Positions 19,001 to 30,535 are shown, counted from the first letter of the stretch. The stretch is DNA of 64,000 bases from Mesostigma viride (GCA_009746045.1 RPFO01001042.1:1-64000), one strand, 5' to 3'. Made by a program: numbers and translations. The notes: generated from the letters alone by a model not told the origin.

Positions 19001-22000
19001 ATGGCCAAGCGTGCTCTTTTGGTCGGGTAAGTATGTGGTGTTGCATTTTAATTTTCACAAAACAACAATTCTTCGGCATTTGCGCCCTGTTGAGACGAAA
19101 GTCGATTTGGAAACGATAGGCTCGAGAGCTTACTGCAGCTTAATGCTTTTCCTTTGTCGATCGTGCAGCTGTAACTATCCAGGGACGGAGGCCGAGCTCA
19201 ATGGCTGCGTCAACGACGTGATGACCATGAACAGCCTCCTTACGAGCCGCTGGGGTTTCGCGGACAGCGACATCATCATCCAGATCGACACTGACCCATC
19301 GTTCACCAAGCCCACTGGCAAGAACATCAGGGCTGCCCTGAACCAGCTTGTTGCGCAAACTAAGCCTGGAGATGTTTTGTTTTTCCACTTCTCGGGTCAC
19401 GGCACTCAACTCCCTCAGGTAACTTTTTTTTCGATTCTTTAAGTAGTTCTAGGATGCTTAATATTTTTATTCTTAACAGGGGTTATCAGTAGGGGAGGCC
19501 TCCTCGGGTGGAAAGTTCACCAGCGTCCGCCGACCAGGATCAATCATGCTGTTATTTCGCGCTAGCAGACGACCAGCAGCCCTTGCATAGCACATGTCTA
19601 AATGCGGAATTTACTATTAGTGCCAACATATCAAGAACTGATGAATAACGGCAGTTGCATCACGGAATGCGGCTCTTTTCGAACGAACATGTTTAATTTT
19701 TCGTTCAGTTCATGTAAGCAAACTAAGAATTATGCATTTTGTTGCTGTTCCCATCTCCCTTTGCCCTCAGCGTGGTAGCGACTACGAACTGGACGGCAAG
19801 GATGAAGCCATTTGCCCAACTGACAGTAAGTTTTCATGTTTTCCTCTCTTATTTTTATGGTGTATTGTGGTATACGTCAGCTGTCATTTTAAGGTCGCCC
19901 CGACAATCTTGTTTGCATAGAAGAAGGAAGGGAATCGTTGCTCTGAGAAAGTTTGGCAGACCAAAGCACTACATTACAAAGTAACAAAGAGAAGACGGTC
20001 AATATTGTTGTGCACTGCGTGGCAAGGCATCACCTCCCTTCCTTTGTCAGGACTATCAAAGAAGGGTGATCTTAGCCTGCCTTCTCATCTTCATGTCAAA
20101 TTTTGTGTTGCATTCATTCAGCAGCAAACCTGAAGCATTGTACAGGGATGCTCAATTAAGTTCCATCCAATTTCATTTGCCATCCAATTTCATGTTTGAT
20201 GGCGAGCATTACGTGCTGCTCGTGGAAGCTAATATTTTTCGGGCCTTATTCCGCAACAGATTCCCCTGTTCTTCACCTTGTGCATGGCATGGCTCATTAT
20301 TTTCTCATTTTTGCTGTGGCACCTGCCATCAGTTCAAAGAGCCTTATCCAATAGTCAAGGTGTCCAGTTCGCACTTGAAATTGGTTTTTATTTGATTTTG
20401 ATTTTTAGGCCGCTTCATGTTTAAACTTTGTTATACTAATTTTCTTGTTGATCCCACATTTATGCTTTTTGCATGTGTGGTTTTCTTGAGGCGGGGACGG
20501 TTAACTGCCCAGTGCCCACGCCTAGCCAGCATTGTGTCTAGTGCTTTGCAGTCCTCCAATGGAGGAACCTGTGTGCGATCTATTGGATCAATTAGATTAT
20601 ACTAGTTTATTGTTAATCAAATCACCTTTTTTTACACAGCTATGACCCATACTCTGTCAAGCAATAGTGACCTCGCTTTGGTTGATCATTATCGATTTGT
20701 CTAAACCGTTTTCCGGGAAGATTTGTGGGCAAGCCGTATTGCATGGCCAGGACATGTTCTGAAGTGTAGGCAGATAACGATGAAGGTGCTATGTTGCTTT
20801 TGTCATTTATAGCATCAGGCATGCCATCCCTTTTTCACCTACTGACGCGGTGCCTTTGTTTAGATTTTCGCTCCATAACTGCTATGCCCCTCGTCTGCGT
20901 TGGCACACCTGGATCGAATGCGGGACTGCTGCCGCTCCGCTGTCTGCGTTCCAGTGAACTTGGTAAGTAGGTCTTTTTCATAAGCACGCATGGCTGGCGT
21001 TATACGCTGGTGTGCGGTGGCAGGGATGAAAATTGCCATGGCTATGATGCTGCCCCTTCTCCATGACTTTTAATGCATCGCTCTTCCTACTGTCTTTGTG
21101 CACACGAGCAATATTCCAGCAGTCTTTACAGCAACAGCCTTTGCCTCAGCCTCTACAGGGCATGGACGATGCATTGCGCACCATCTCAAGCAAAGACTTC
21201 ATCCCTTTGCAAATGTGTTTGTTCTTATAAACCCATCCTATGCAAGGGCATGGATGATGTCCTTTGCTGTAACCATGACAAGCACGTAACCCTTTCTATT
21301 TTTAGATATTTGTGTCCCTATGAGCGCTTCTTATTTAGCCACCCCACATTGTGGACGACGCCTTTGCACACCCATTTTACCAAACACTCTACTCTCACCC
21401 ATGAGTTTGTTTTATTCCAATATCAACCCCTCCTATCGAACACCTCAGATTGTGCTTACCATCGTCAGCAAACACCTGACCTTAAATTCAAGAAATTATT
21501 CTCCCGCTACGCGCGTTCTTATGAACCCATCCTGTTTGACCACCCCCAGATCGTGGACGACGACCTGCGCACCATCTTCGGCAAGCTGCCTCATGGCGCC
21601 AACTTCACCATGGTCTCCGACTGCTGCCACTCAGGCGGCATGCTCGACCATGAGACTGTCGTCATCTCCGGCCAGAAGACCGGCGGCTCCTCCAGCGGTG
21701 GTGGCCTCGGCGGCATTCTTCTGGGCAGCGCTGCGAAAGCCCTGGGTGGCACCCGGTCCCTGGGGGCCAAGGCTGGTGGCGTGGGCGCCATGCTGGCCAT
21801 GGGCACCGCACAGCTGGCGGGCCTGGTCAAGGCGGACGGTTTCCAAAATCGCTCGCTCCCGGTGGACATCATCAGCCAGATCCTGTCCGCGCAGTCGGGC
21901 AAGGTGTGTGTGCTTTTCCATTTGGTTGGCTTGCTCCCTCTGGAGTCCAGTGTGGCTGGTCGCTGCTGTAGCTTGGTTCTTGTTGAGTACGGCTCCAGAC

Positions 22001-25000
22001 GACCACATATACCTTGCTCAAGGCTTGGTACTTGGCTAGTTGTCGCCCATCACCTTTCCAAAGCAGGTATCTCATCACGTGAAATCGCATATTTTTCTCA
22101 TGACATTGTCACCATGCACCTCTCCAAAATGCATCTGCCCACATTCTCCCCCTTGCAGCCGGTGAACCCCAACAACTTGGTCGCGTCCCTGTCCACCATG
22201 TTCGGCGCCGATGGGCCCTCGGGCCTGCTCGGCAAGGTGGCCAGTGCGATGCTCAAGCCGGGCGCCGCGGACGGCAGCTCAGGCGGTGGCGGCATCCCTC
22301 CCTGGCTCACCTCGGCCGCCTCGAGCATGCTGTCCGGTGGTGGCGGTGCCAGTTCGGGCGGCGGCGGTGCCGGCGCCCTTGCAGGCCTCATGGGCATGAT
22401 GGGCGGTGGGGGTGCCGCGGCGGCAGCCCCTGCGGCGGCCGAGCCCAGCCTCCCCTCGGTCCATAACGGCAAGCTGGACGAGGACGTGGGTATCCTGGTC
22501 ACGGGTTGCCAGTCAAGTGAGACGAGCGCGGATGCGTGCCCCTCGGGCGACCCCAAGAAGGCGTTTGGCGCGCTCACCAACGCAATCAAGACAGTGCTGC
22601 TGCAGCACAACGGGGAGAACATCACCAACCGGCAGCTGGTGGCCGAGGTCCGGGCGTTCCTCGCCAAGGGAAAGTTCACGCAGGTGCGTAAGTGGGGGAG
22701 GGGGGGGAGAGGGGGGAGGATGTGGAGGGAGTGGAGGAGGGGGGAGGGGATTGCGGGGTGGGGGGTCGGACCGTGAAGGGCCCAGCAGTGGGTGCTTGTC
22801 AGTCGTAACTTTAACCCCTAAATGGTCTTGCGGCCGATTTTCCGCCAAAAATCGACTTAGAGCCGATGCATCGGCCCCTTCTCGGGCGACCAAATGCCGC
22901 GAAAACTATCGAGAATCAGGAAAAGGGGTAGTTGAGAAGATCGAAAGTTTATATAATTCTTTAAAGCTTGATACTAGGGTTTGCATACTTTTGACAAAGT
23001 TTAACACGTGTTCTGGACCGCCCAAGGTGGGGGGGTACAGGGTGTATTCGGTGCAGTTGGTACCGACGTACGACGCAAAATTCACGTTCGCACGTGATTT
23101 TACTGTGTGACAGCCTGTGCATGGCTGCCGCGCCCACGACCATGGCAGCCGCAGGGCGGCTCGCTAGGGGCCTGCGAGTTAGCGTTCCTGCAGTCCTGTT
23201 CGGGGCTGACTGGGCAGCCGGTAAATATGGTGAAAATTATGCGAATGTGCGTGTAGCAGGAACAGTAACGCGGGTGACACGAGACAAATCGCAGGCATAC
23301 TGCTTGTTCGAAGGCGATAAAAGGCCGCTCCTACTCACGAAGAACCAGGATTTTTTAGTATTTGGTGGCTGCTGACCATGTGGAGGATGGTGACGATGAA
23401 GTTTCTGGCCCGGCAGAGGCGCAGGAGGCGACCCTTGAGGCGGAGGAGGTGGTGCAGTCGGACGATGGGTCTGAGGAGGAATACGAGGAGGAGGAGCAGG
23501 ATGCCGGCGAGGATGACGAGGAAGACATCGGGAACTCTCCGGTGAAGAAGCGCAAGCATTCACGAGCCCAGAAACCTCGCAACAAACCCGCCCGGCGCCA
23601 GAGGATCGCCGTGGGCAAGAAGAAAGGCAAGCGATCCCTGGGCGCGCGGGCACCGGATGCTGACCCGGAAGAGGAGGAACATCTGCAAAAGCAGGCCGAT
23701 GGTGTGGAGGACATGCCTGAGCAGGATGTGGGCGATCCGGTGCTTAGCGACGATGAGCCTGCTGATGAGGGAAGTGCCTCGGATCGTGCATGAGGGTGGG
23801 TTTTGGGGCTGGGAGCACTCGACGACCACGTGCAGTCTGTCGACCAACATCGCCGTCGACGTTGCCATGCTTGTTCCTGAGCAGGCCAGGCTGCCTGGCG
23901 GCAACCAGACAAAGTACCAGGAGAGCCCTGTCGACATCTTTGCTCTGCTGTGGACACGAGATGATGTGCTAGGCCCTATTGTGGAGGAGACCAACAGGTA
24001 TGCCAACATGAAGCTTGCCACTCTGCCATCCCAGGCGCGTGAGTGGATGCCATTGACCATCCACGAGCTGGCCATGTGGTTGGGCATCCTGGTTACCATG
24101 GGCCTTGAGTGCCTGCCTAACGCACAGCTCTACTTCGTTGACCGCAAGGTGGGCATGGCCACAGCCCCGGGCCTTCAGCACGCCATGCCATTCAAGCGTT
24201 TCCAGCAGATCACACGCTTTCTGCACTTCAGTGACAGTGCCTTCAAGCCAGCCGACACCGACTCCCGCGAGTACCGCCTCTACCAGTTCGAGTGGCTCGA
24301 GATCCACCTCAACAAGGCGTACAAGAAGTACTGCACGCTCTGGAGGAAGTGCGCCATCGACGAGCGCTGCGTGGGCACCGGCCACAAGTACTGCCCCATT
24401 TGCTGCTTCTACCCACTCAAGCCAGCCCCCTTTCACATCCTGGGGTACTCCGCGTGTGGCCACCCCAGGGGCTACCTGTGGCACTACCACACCTACGACA
24501 AGCTGCTGGAGGAGCAGCACACGCTCAAGGTGGTGCAGCTCCTTGGGGGGACCCTGCCCCACTCCATGGATGTGGCCATGGACCGGTGGTACACCAGCAG
24601 GCCAGCCGTGGTGTGGCTGCATGAGCAGGGCCACAACGTGGTTGGCACAGTAGTGCCCAACCGCAAGGGCATCCCCTGGCAGGAGCTCAAGATGCTCATC
24701 CCCAAGGGCAAGGCACTCAAGCAGGGCTTCTACTTGTGGGCGGTGCACGAGGCGACGGGGCTGCAGGTGCTTGTGTGGATGGACCGCAAGCCCGTGTACC
24801 TGCTGCAGAAGGGGTATGGCCTGCAGGAGATCATGGTGGACCGCCATGGCGGGTGTGGTAATGCGAGGGTGACCGTCCCAGCACCGTCAGCCATCCCCAA
24901 CTACTGGTCATGCTACAAAGCAGTCGACCTGTTTGACCAGCTGGCTGCAGAATACGACGTGGGCAAGGCCCTGGTGAGCAGGGTGTGGTGGCACAGGGCC

Positions 25001-25709
25001 TTTGGGGCCCACCTGGTGAATGCCATCACCAATGCATACCTGCTGATGACCTTCGTCAACCGTTCACAGTCCTGCATGAGCCATTACACCTTCCTGTGAC
25101 TGCTGGCAGATCAGCTGGGCAGCAACAAGTGGCCAGGGGCGCCTGCCCCTGTGAGGCAGCTCACCCTCATCCCACTCAGGGAGGGACAGTTTGATGGCAA
25201 CCACCTGGCCCAGCGCATTCCATTCGCGGTCGAGGCTGACTGCGCGGTCTGCAGTGCCACAACCACTACAAGCGCACAAGCTCGTGGTGCCCAGAGTGTG
25301 ACATTGCCCTGTGCAGCAGCGTGGAGTACCCGTGCTTCCAAATTTTCCACTCAGGCCAAGTGCCAGGGCTGGACGAGATGGAGGGGGAGCCAGCACCTGA
25401 CCCCAGGCACTCCAAGCCACTCACCCAGAAGGGCGAGAAGCGGAGGGGGTGGCGATGAGGCAGACCCGCGCAGGGGCAACGCCTGGTTCCACCCTGCAAG
25501 GGAATGCTAGGAAGGCCTGGCTGAAGGCCCACTGCCCCATCAACAAGAAGAAGAAGAAGAAGAAGAAGAAGAAGAAGAAGAAGAAGAAGAAGAAGAAGAA
25601 GAAGAAGAAGAAGAAGAAGAAGAAGAAGAAGAAGAAGAAGAAGAAGAAGAAGAAGAAGAAGAAGAAGAAGAAGAAGAAGAAGAAGAAGAAGAAGAAGAAG
25701 AAGAAGAAG

Positions 25710-25741
<32 letters not shown>

Positions 25742-25955
25742 GAAGTAGAAGTAGAAGTAGAAGTAGAAGTAGAAGTAGAAGAAGTAGAAGAAGTAGAAGA
25801 AGTAGAAGAAGTAGAAGAAGTAGAAGAAGTAGTAGTAGTAGAAGAAGAAGAAGAAGAAGAAGAAGAAGAAGAAGAAGAAGAAGAAGAAGAAGAAGAAGAA
25901 GAAGAAGAAGAAGAAGAAGAAGAAGAAGAAGAAGAAGAAGAAGAAGAAGAAGAAG

Positions 25956-25987
<32 letters not shown>

Positions 25988-27266
25988 GAAGTCCACCTCC
26001 CCATAGGCCAGCAGGTCATGCTATTTTATCGCACACCATAGGCAGTTTGCACACTAGTGGCTACTCTTGACAGGCTTGTGTGTTGCTTTTTTCAGTTGTG
26101 CATGTTTCGCCTGTTTGGTAGTGCATGATGATCTGATTGCTATATGGAATAGCATGTGGTGTCATGTGCATGGTGGTGTGGCTCACGTGTACCTTGATAG
26201 CTGACAGCCCCACTGGTGCTCGTGCATGGCAGTCAAGCATGCAGTGTTTGCATGACTCAAGCCAGTTTAGTTTACATGGCCACCTTGGTTGCAACTGCAG
26301 CCATTTTGAGCTTGGGGGAATAATAAATAGGGTGAGGACATACCCTTGTGTCCCAGCGTGTGCCAGCACCCACTCCTAACGACGCTTGTCTTTGCAAGCA
26401 TAATAAAGACTTTTATTGCAAACATTGAGTCCAAATAGTCAGGGATGTTCATGCATTATTTGTATGCAAGTAATTGAGTCATTGGACTCACAATAATGGT
26501 GGCAACCATGAGAAATCATGCCTTAATATTAAAATGACAGTTTCAGCCAGTTTATGGGCTGCCGGGTGTACAGGGTGTAACTACTGACATACCCATCCAA
26601 ACGTTGACCCCAGTGGCTCAAACTATTCACCAACTAGCTCTTCACCATCCCCGAAGTGGTAGGTGTCTAGGTCTTATAACATAATTCAAAATGTACATTC
26701 TACCAAAAATGAAAACGTGCGTCTTGACCCCCCTGACTTTGACGGTAGTTATATATGGCCTACCCTGCATATATGTGGCCTCACGGTTGTGATATATCAG
26801 CCCTTAGGGCAACTCATGGACATGCTTGCCCCCCAAGGACAGCCATTGGATATGGGTGGGTTGGATGGCATCTGGTATGCAAAATTGTGAACAGCCGATT
26901 TATCGGCAGGATCTCGGCCCATTTAGGGGTTGAGGTGTGGACTGAACATGAGGCAAGTTGGCTGTATGCTTGCTGTCGGGGGTGAAATCGGCGTCCTCTT
27001 GCGCCAGGAGAGGACAAGCCACTGAGAATCCTTATCATATCTGCTGACTTGCTTGCACTGTGCCTGCAAGTAACCTGCGCGCAATTCTCCCTTTCTGTGG
27101 TATCCGTTTGGCAGTTAAGCCCTTGCAATTGCTCTGACATGTGCGGTTGCAATTGCGTGTGTTCTTTCCTTGTTGAATCTGGTACTGTTTGTGATGGCAG
27201 AACCCATGCCTCGAGTGCAGCAGCGGGAATGCGGACAAGCCGTTCATGTGCCCGGTGGTTTATTAA
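19001..27266 (+). CDS. Type II metacaspase (seven exons, one 8-nt microexon)
   Basis: A Ca2+-dependent Arg/Lys-specific cysteine peptidase of the caspase-fold C14 family, involved in stress and cell-death proteolysis in plants. My model: 19001-19026, 19169-19418, 19771-19825, 20953-20960, 21550-21903, 22159-22683, 27201-27266, all with GT-AG introns. The start is in a CCACCATGG context (MAKRALLVG). The total is 427 codons plus stop, near the ~418 residues of Arabidopsis metacaspase 4. p20: [10 protein letters not shown] puts the catalytic His at residue 86; SDCCHSGG puts the Cys at 139. A Gly/Ala-rich linker (about 150-310) precedes p10 ([18 protein letters not shown]). The final exon supplies [17 protein letters not shown]. 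No prodomain is present, which is typical of type II. The last intron contains a piggyBac element. Two TGTAA words (about 27489, 27524) follow the stop. Confidence 0.9.
20953..20960 (+). other. 8-nt microexon of the metacaspase gene
   Basis: TGAACTTG is flanked by CAG on the left and GTAAGT on the right. Joined to the single A left over from exon 3 it encodes Met-Asn-Leu, giving ...CPTD-MNL-IVDDDLR..., the expected spacing for type II metacaspases (Arabidopsis has ...MNLITDDDFR...). Without it the frame between exons 3 and 5 does not join and the motif is missing. Confidence 0.8.
21155..21480 (+). repeat. Degenerate tandem copies of the start of metacaspase exon 5
   Basis: Around 21165, 21247, 21350 and 21447 the intron repeats decayed versions of the exon-5 start (real copy at 21550: GTGGACGACGACCTGCGC). 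The best is GGCATGGACGATGCATTGCGCACCATCTC just after a CTCTACAG acceptor-like site. Spacing is about 80-105 bp. The copies are mutated at many positions and no full coding unit survives. Confidence 0.6.
23118..25458 (+). pseudogene. piggyBac transposase with N-terminal domain and Cys-rich tail, several frame breaks
   Basis: The N-terminal segment (23118-23375) has [17 protein letters not shown] and [19 protein letters not shown]. It is followed in a shifted frame by an acidic region with a basic patch ([11 protein letters not shown], about 23540), a likely nuclear-localisation signal. The DDE_Tnp_1_7 core (about 23800-25097) keeps the three catalytic Asp contexts: [20 protein letters not shown] and KAVDLFDQL. 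After an in-frame TGA at 25097 and another shift, the C-terminal zinc-binding region is readable ([15 protein letters not shown]-like pattern, then [14 protein letters not shown]), ending at 25458. Shifts lie near 23370, 23790 and 25250. The core itself is unbroken. Whether this copy is functional depends on whether these indels are real. Confidence 0.85.
25543..25987 (+). repeat. Long (GAA)n tract with ordered interruptions
   Basis: About 195 bp of pure GAA, then roughly seven AGAAGT hexamers, then about six AGAAGAAGT nonamers, three AGT units, and about 145 bp more GAA. It lies in the 3' untranslated part of the piggyBac element, about 85 bp after the transposase stop. Long polyserine, polylysine and polyphenylalanine ORFs across it are artefacts. 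Pure GAA/TTC tracts of this length can form triplex DNA. Confidence 0.95.
26402..26407 (+). terminator. Poly(A) signal of the piggyBac element
   Basis: AATAAA lies 0.9 kb after the transposase stop and beyond the GAA tract. It is the only such signal between the ORF and the right end that fits the strand and position. Confidence 0.35.
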
Positions 27267-27675
27267 AGGATCACGAGAGGAGCCTAGTGTTTTTCTGATC
27301 GCAGGGCTTGAAACCAGAAGGAATCTCCTTCAAATGGATTGTGTGCGACCTGGAAGGCGAATAACCGATGGTCTTGTCTCAAGTTCGGAGCACTTGCACA
27401 TGCCAAACTCATGCGCTGCCATGTACAGCTGCAAGGATGTCTTGTCCCAAGCTGTTTAATGCCATGTCTTCAGGAATGTGTTTATGTTGTAAAGCAGGCT
27501 TCGCTTCCATACTTATGTTGTAATACCGTTTGCAGATGCTGAATCGCAAATGCGTGCTGTCTTTTTTGGTGTGAGCACGCCCAGGAAAGCCTGCAAGTCG
27601 CCTTGTTGTTATCTCCTTTTCTGCTATGGGAAAGAAAACAGACGTGTTTTATCACTTTGTTTTTTTTCTTGTTTA

Positions 27676-27745
27676 TTAACCCGTGTTTTTTTACAACGCG
27701 ATACATCGCGTTGTAGGGTTAGAACGCGATGTATCGCGTTGTAAT
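27676..27745. repeat. TTAACCC end with two near-palindromes
   Basis: It begins TTAACCCGTGTTTTTTTA. Two 22-bp near-palindromes follow (ACAACGCGATACATCGCGTTGT, then a second built on the same AACGCGAT arms). The inverted counterpart of the first 16 bp ends at 41133. The TTAA-CCC layout is typical of piggyBac-type termini facing right. Confidence 0.7.
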
Positions 27746-27905
27746 CTGACACGTGGCAAACCTATTAAACATGCGATTTTTGGTCTGAAACTTTCAACAT
27801 AGGTCAGAAACATCTCATAGAATTCAAGAAAAAATCCTGTTTTTTTTTTTTTTTTTTTTTTGTGACAGCTGCAAACAAATATTAATTAATTAATTAAATA
27901 ATTAA

Positions 27906-28041
27906 TTAACTCGCGTTAGCACATTTATAACGCAATTTTTTGCGTTATAACACTTTATTTCAATTAAACACATCTAATGAAGCAAGCATGATATGGGCTA
28001 TCTGAGGCCAGTTATGAATTCTCTGAGATATATAAAAAAAT
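27906..28041 (+). repeat. 136-bp direct repeat, copy 1 (TTAACTCGCGTTA end)
   Basis: It is identical by eye to 32114-32249. It begins TTAACTCGCGTTAGC, contains the near-palindrome ATAACGCAATTTTTTGCGTTAT, and stops at TATAAAAAAAT, where the sequence enters the truncated DIRS-type pol gene. Confidence 0.9.
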
Positions 28042-30535
28042 ATGGGCCCTGGCTCGAGAAGGGGGTGGCCGGGATGAGCCACATCCCGAACCCGCAGCCC
28101 TAGCGCCTCGCTAATGCGTAAATACTGCTGGAAAGCAATAATAATCAACGCACTCAAGTGCACCTGTCGACGTGAAACTAGCAACAGGGCAGTGAAATAG
28201 CAAAGGCGCCAGGGCATAGGCGGAGGGCTGACAGCCGGAACAAGCCGCTGCCAACCTGCTAGCAGGCGGTCCGCCAGTACCCAATTCCGAACAATGTCGG
28301 GGTAGTACAGGTGGAGACAGGCCTTGGCATGCTGGCATAAGGTACGCCCCCGCCCGCCCCTGGCATGGTAGACAGCAGAAATCCACTCACAGAAAATGGC
28401 TTCCGCGTCAGCTGGGTCGACAGGGCCAGGTGGCGCCCACGCCACGTAGACAGCCGCCGCACGCCGGTACGCTGGCAAGGTAGACACAGGGTTGACTGTG
28501 CCCTCCAAAAGTGCCAAGTCCCGAGGGCGTCGCGCCCCCTCAGGCCCAGGGTTGGGATGCACGTCACCACACCGGGTCAAGTCAGGAATCCAAGCGCCAC
28601 GCCGACTGGCCTTGTCAGCTGGGTTGTGGTCGGTAGCCACCCAGACCCAGTGGCTCTGCATGTCGCCAGCCAGTGACAGAGCGCAGTAGCGCCGAACCAG
28701 CTGGTTGAGGCGGTAGGAAGACGACCGCCCTCTGACAAACGCCCCCACCACAGCACTGGAGTCTACGAGCCGGACGACTCGCTTACCTCGACACGCCTTG
28801 GTCCGGCACGACCACTCGACCCCCTGTGTCGCAGCAATCGCCTCCTTGACGTTGATGTGGTTAGGCTGCCCCCGCCACCGGTAGGACAGTGCCGTACGCC
28901 AGTGGCCACTATCCAGCAGGCTGTAGTCCCCCTCCTCCATGCGCTCCAGGTCCCAGTCCTCCCCAGACGTTAAAGCTGTCGTCCGCCACCCCCGCGCTTC
29001 GCGCCGGGTCGCCAGCCGGGCACAATCGGCCCCAGGCAGGTCCCTGTAGACCACCCCACCGCCGGAGCCGCTCGCATCACTTGCGACGACCCGGTCAGAA
29101 AGGGGCCGGGCCCTGGCCGCCCTCAAAAAGGGGGCCAGGTCGATCGCCGCCTGAAGCTCCTGGCGGGCCCCCGCAGGGAGGCGCCAGCGGCGCCCAGGCA
29201 GGGAGGCATTCATGGCTGCTAGCAGCCGGTACGTCTCAGACCACACCGAAAGCATGGGGCGGCACAGCAGATGCATCCACACCCACTTCCCAAGCACAGA
29301 ACTAAGTTCGCGGTAGTATGTAAACCCGCGATCTAAGATTCTATGAGTAGCAGCGATAACTGCCACCACACGCTCAGGAACAGGCACCACGTCACCATCT
29401 CTTTGGTGAATGACCCCACCGCCTGCACACCAGTCTGCTCTGCTGTCGCCCGTACCACCTTGTCAGACTTCTGCACCAGCCCAACAGCGGCGTAGGCAGC
29501 CTGAACACGATCTAGCTGCTGATTCACCCCATCCACCGACGCACAGTGGGTGAAATGGAGGTCATCGATCGTCACAGCATGCATACCTTCCAGATCCTGC
29601 CGAGATTCGAAGCACGGCGAGGGCGCCAAGGGCGCAGCAGGGTCCTCCTCCAGCCTCAGCCGGACGGTCTCCCCCGCCTCGTTGGCCTCCGCCACCAGGA
29701 TCAGCGCGGACATGTTGATGCTCAGCCCACGACTAGCCTCCAACGGCGGCTTGGGGCCACAGCGGTACAACACAGACTGATGCACACACTGGGCCACGGC
29801 GACGGCCAGCTTGTTGCCCATTGGCCAGCACAACATCCACGGCCACACCTTCCGACGAGCCCCACTCAGGCCCACCAGATCCGACCACACCGGCATCCAC
29901 GCACAGTACCGCCGCATCCAAACTGGCAGGCGGAGTCTGTTGTAGTACGAATCCAAATCTGATACGCCCCCAAAAACATCCTCCCCAGCGCGCGTGGGCA
30001 AATCGCAAATCACGCCAAGGTGTGGTAAAAAAGCGGGCATAGGATCTGGTAGTGGCATGTTGCCACGCCGGTTGTCCACAATCAGCCGTATACGGCCGTC
30101 GGGCTTTCCGACCCCAAAAGTACCGTTCACCATAGGCGGCTCCTCCTCAAAAAATCCACCCAAAATCCCCCTCTCCACACACACCGTGCAAACCCGCGCG
30201 AACTCCTCCATGCTACACCCCCGCGAGATCCGCATCGACTTCTGCAAGATCCGCTCTGCTGGGCTCAGCGTCCGTACCATCCTACTCTCATCATTCAAAA
30301 TTGCTCCCCAAGAGGGGGGTAGTAAGTTCAGCACATCCACTTGGCCACCTTCCCCCGGACCAGGCAAGGCCAAGCGTGCGGCCACTAACGGTTCGTAAGG
30401 GGCTCCTTCAGCATATTCACCCCCATCCACTACAGATCCTGCCATTGCCGCTACGGAACCACCGTTCCGGCGGACAAAGGACCTGCAAGCATCATCGATC
30501 CCATCTAGGGCCGCCTGCTGCAGAGGCCCGGGCAC
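28042..30535 (-). pseudogene. DIRS Pol: RT, RNase H, NPGP motif, truncated tyrosine recombinase
   Basis: RT (30535 to about 29400): FGVGKPDGRIRLIVDNRRGN, the SDLDSYYNRLRLP strand with the first catalytic Asp, and TIDDLHF in place of the usual YxDD box. A frameshift near 29350-29400 leads into RNase H (VVASDASGSGGGVVY, HINVKEA, VRLVDSSAVVG, ATDHNPADKASR). The 2A-like GDVHPNPGP lies at 28542-28568. The recombinase core-binding domain (LPAYRRAAAVYVAW) follows, then the first catalytic Arg in QYLRISEALGLRV. Sequence then ends, so the Lys, HxxR, His/Trp and Tyr residues are missing. This copy cannot recombine. Confidence 0.85.
28542..28568 (-). other. 2A-like motif GDVHPNPGP
   Basis: It is encoded between RNase H and the tyrosine recombinase. 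It matches the ribosome-skipping core DxxxNPGP, with His-Pro where Glu-x is most common. The same position in the second DIRS-type element encodes EGIHPNPGP. Confidence 0.65.

Larger units (their letters stand above)
22811..26933 (+). mobile_element. piggyBac transposon inside the last metacaspase intron
   Basis: It is bounded by TTAA at 22811-22814 and TTGA at 26930-26933 (one substitution from the canonical TTAA duplication). Terminal inverted repeats read AACCCCTAAATGG from both ends, followed by related sub-terminal GCCGAT/ATCGGC blocks. It contains a transposase gene, a long GAA tract and an AATAAA at 26402. Both splice sites of the host intron lie outside the element (donor 22684, acceptor before 27201), so the gene may tolerate it. 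Without the element the intron would be about 0.4 kb. Confidence 0.8.

Noticed and set aside
23969-24847. 292-residue minus-strand ORF
   Set aside because: Antisense of the piggyBac transposase core, His/Val-rich shadow.
25421-26019. Long polyserine, polyphenylalanine and polylysine ORFs
   Set aside because: Pure translation of the GAA tract in different frames; no start context, no non-repeat domain.
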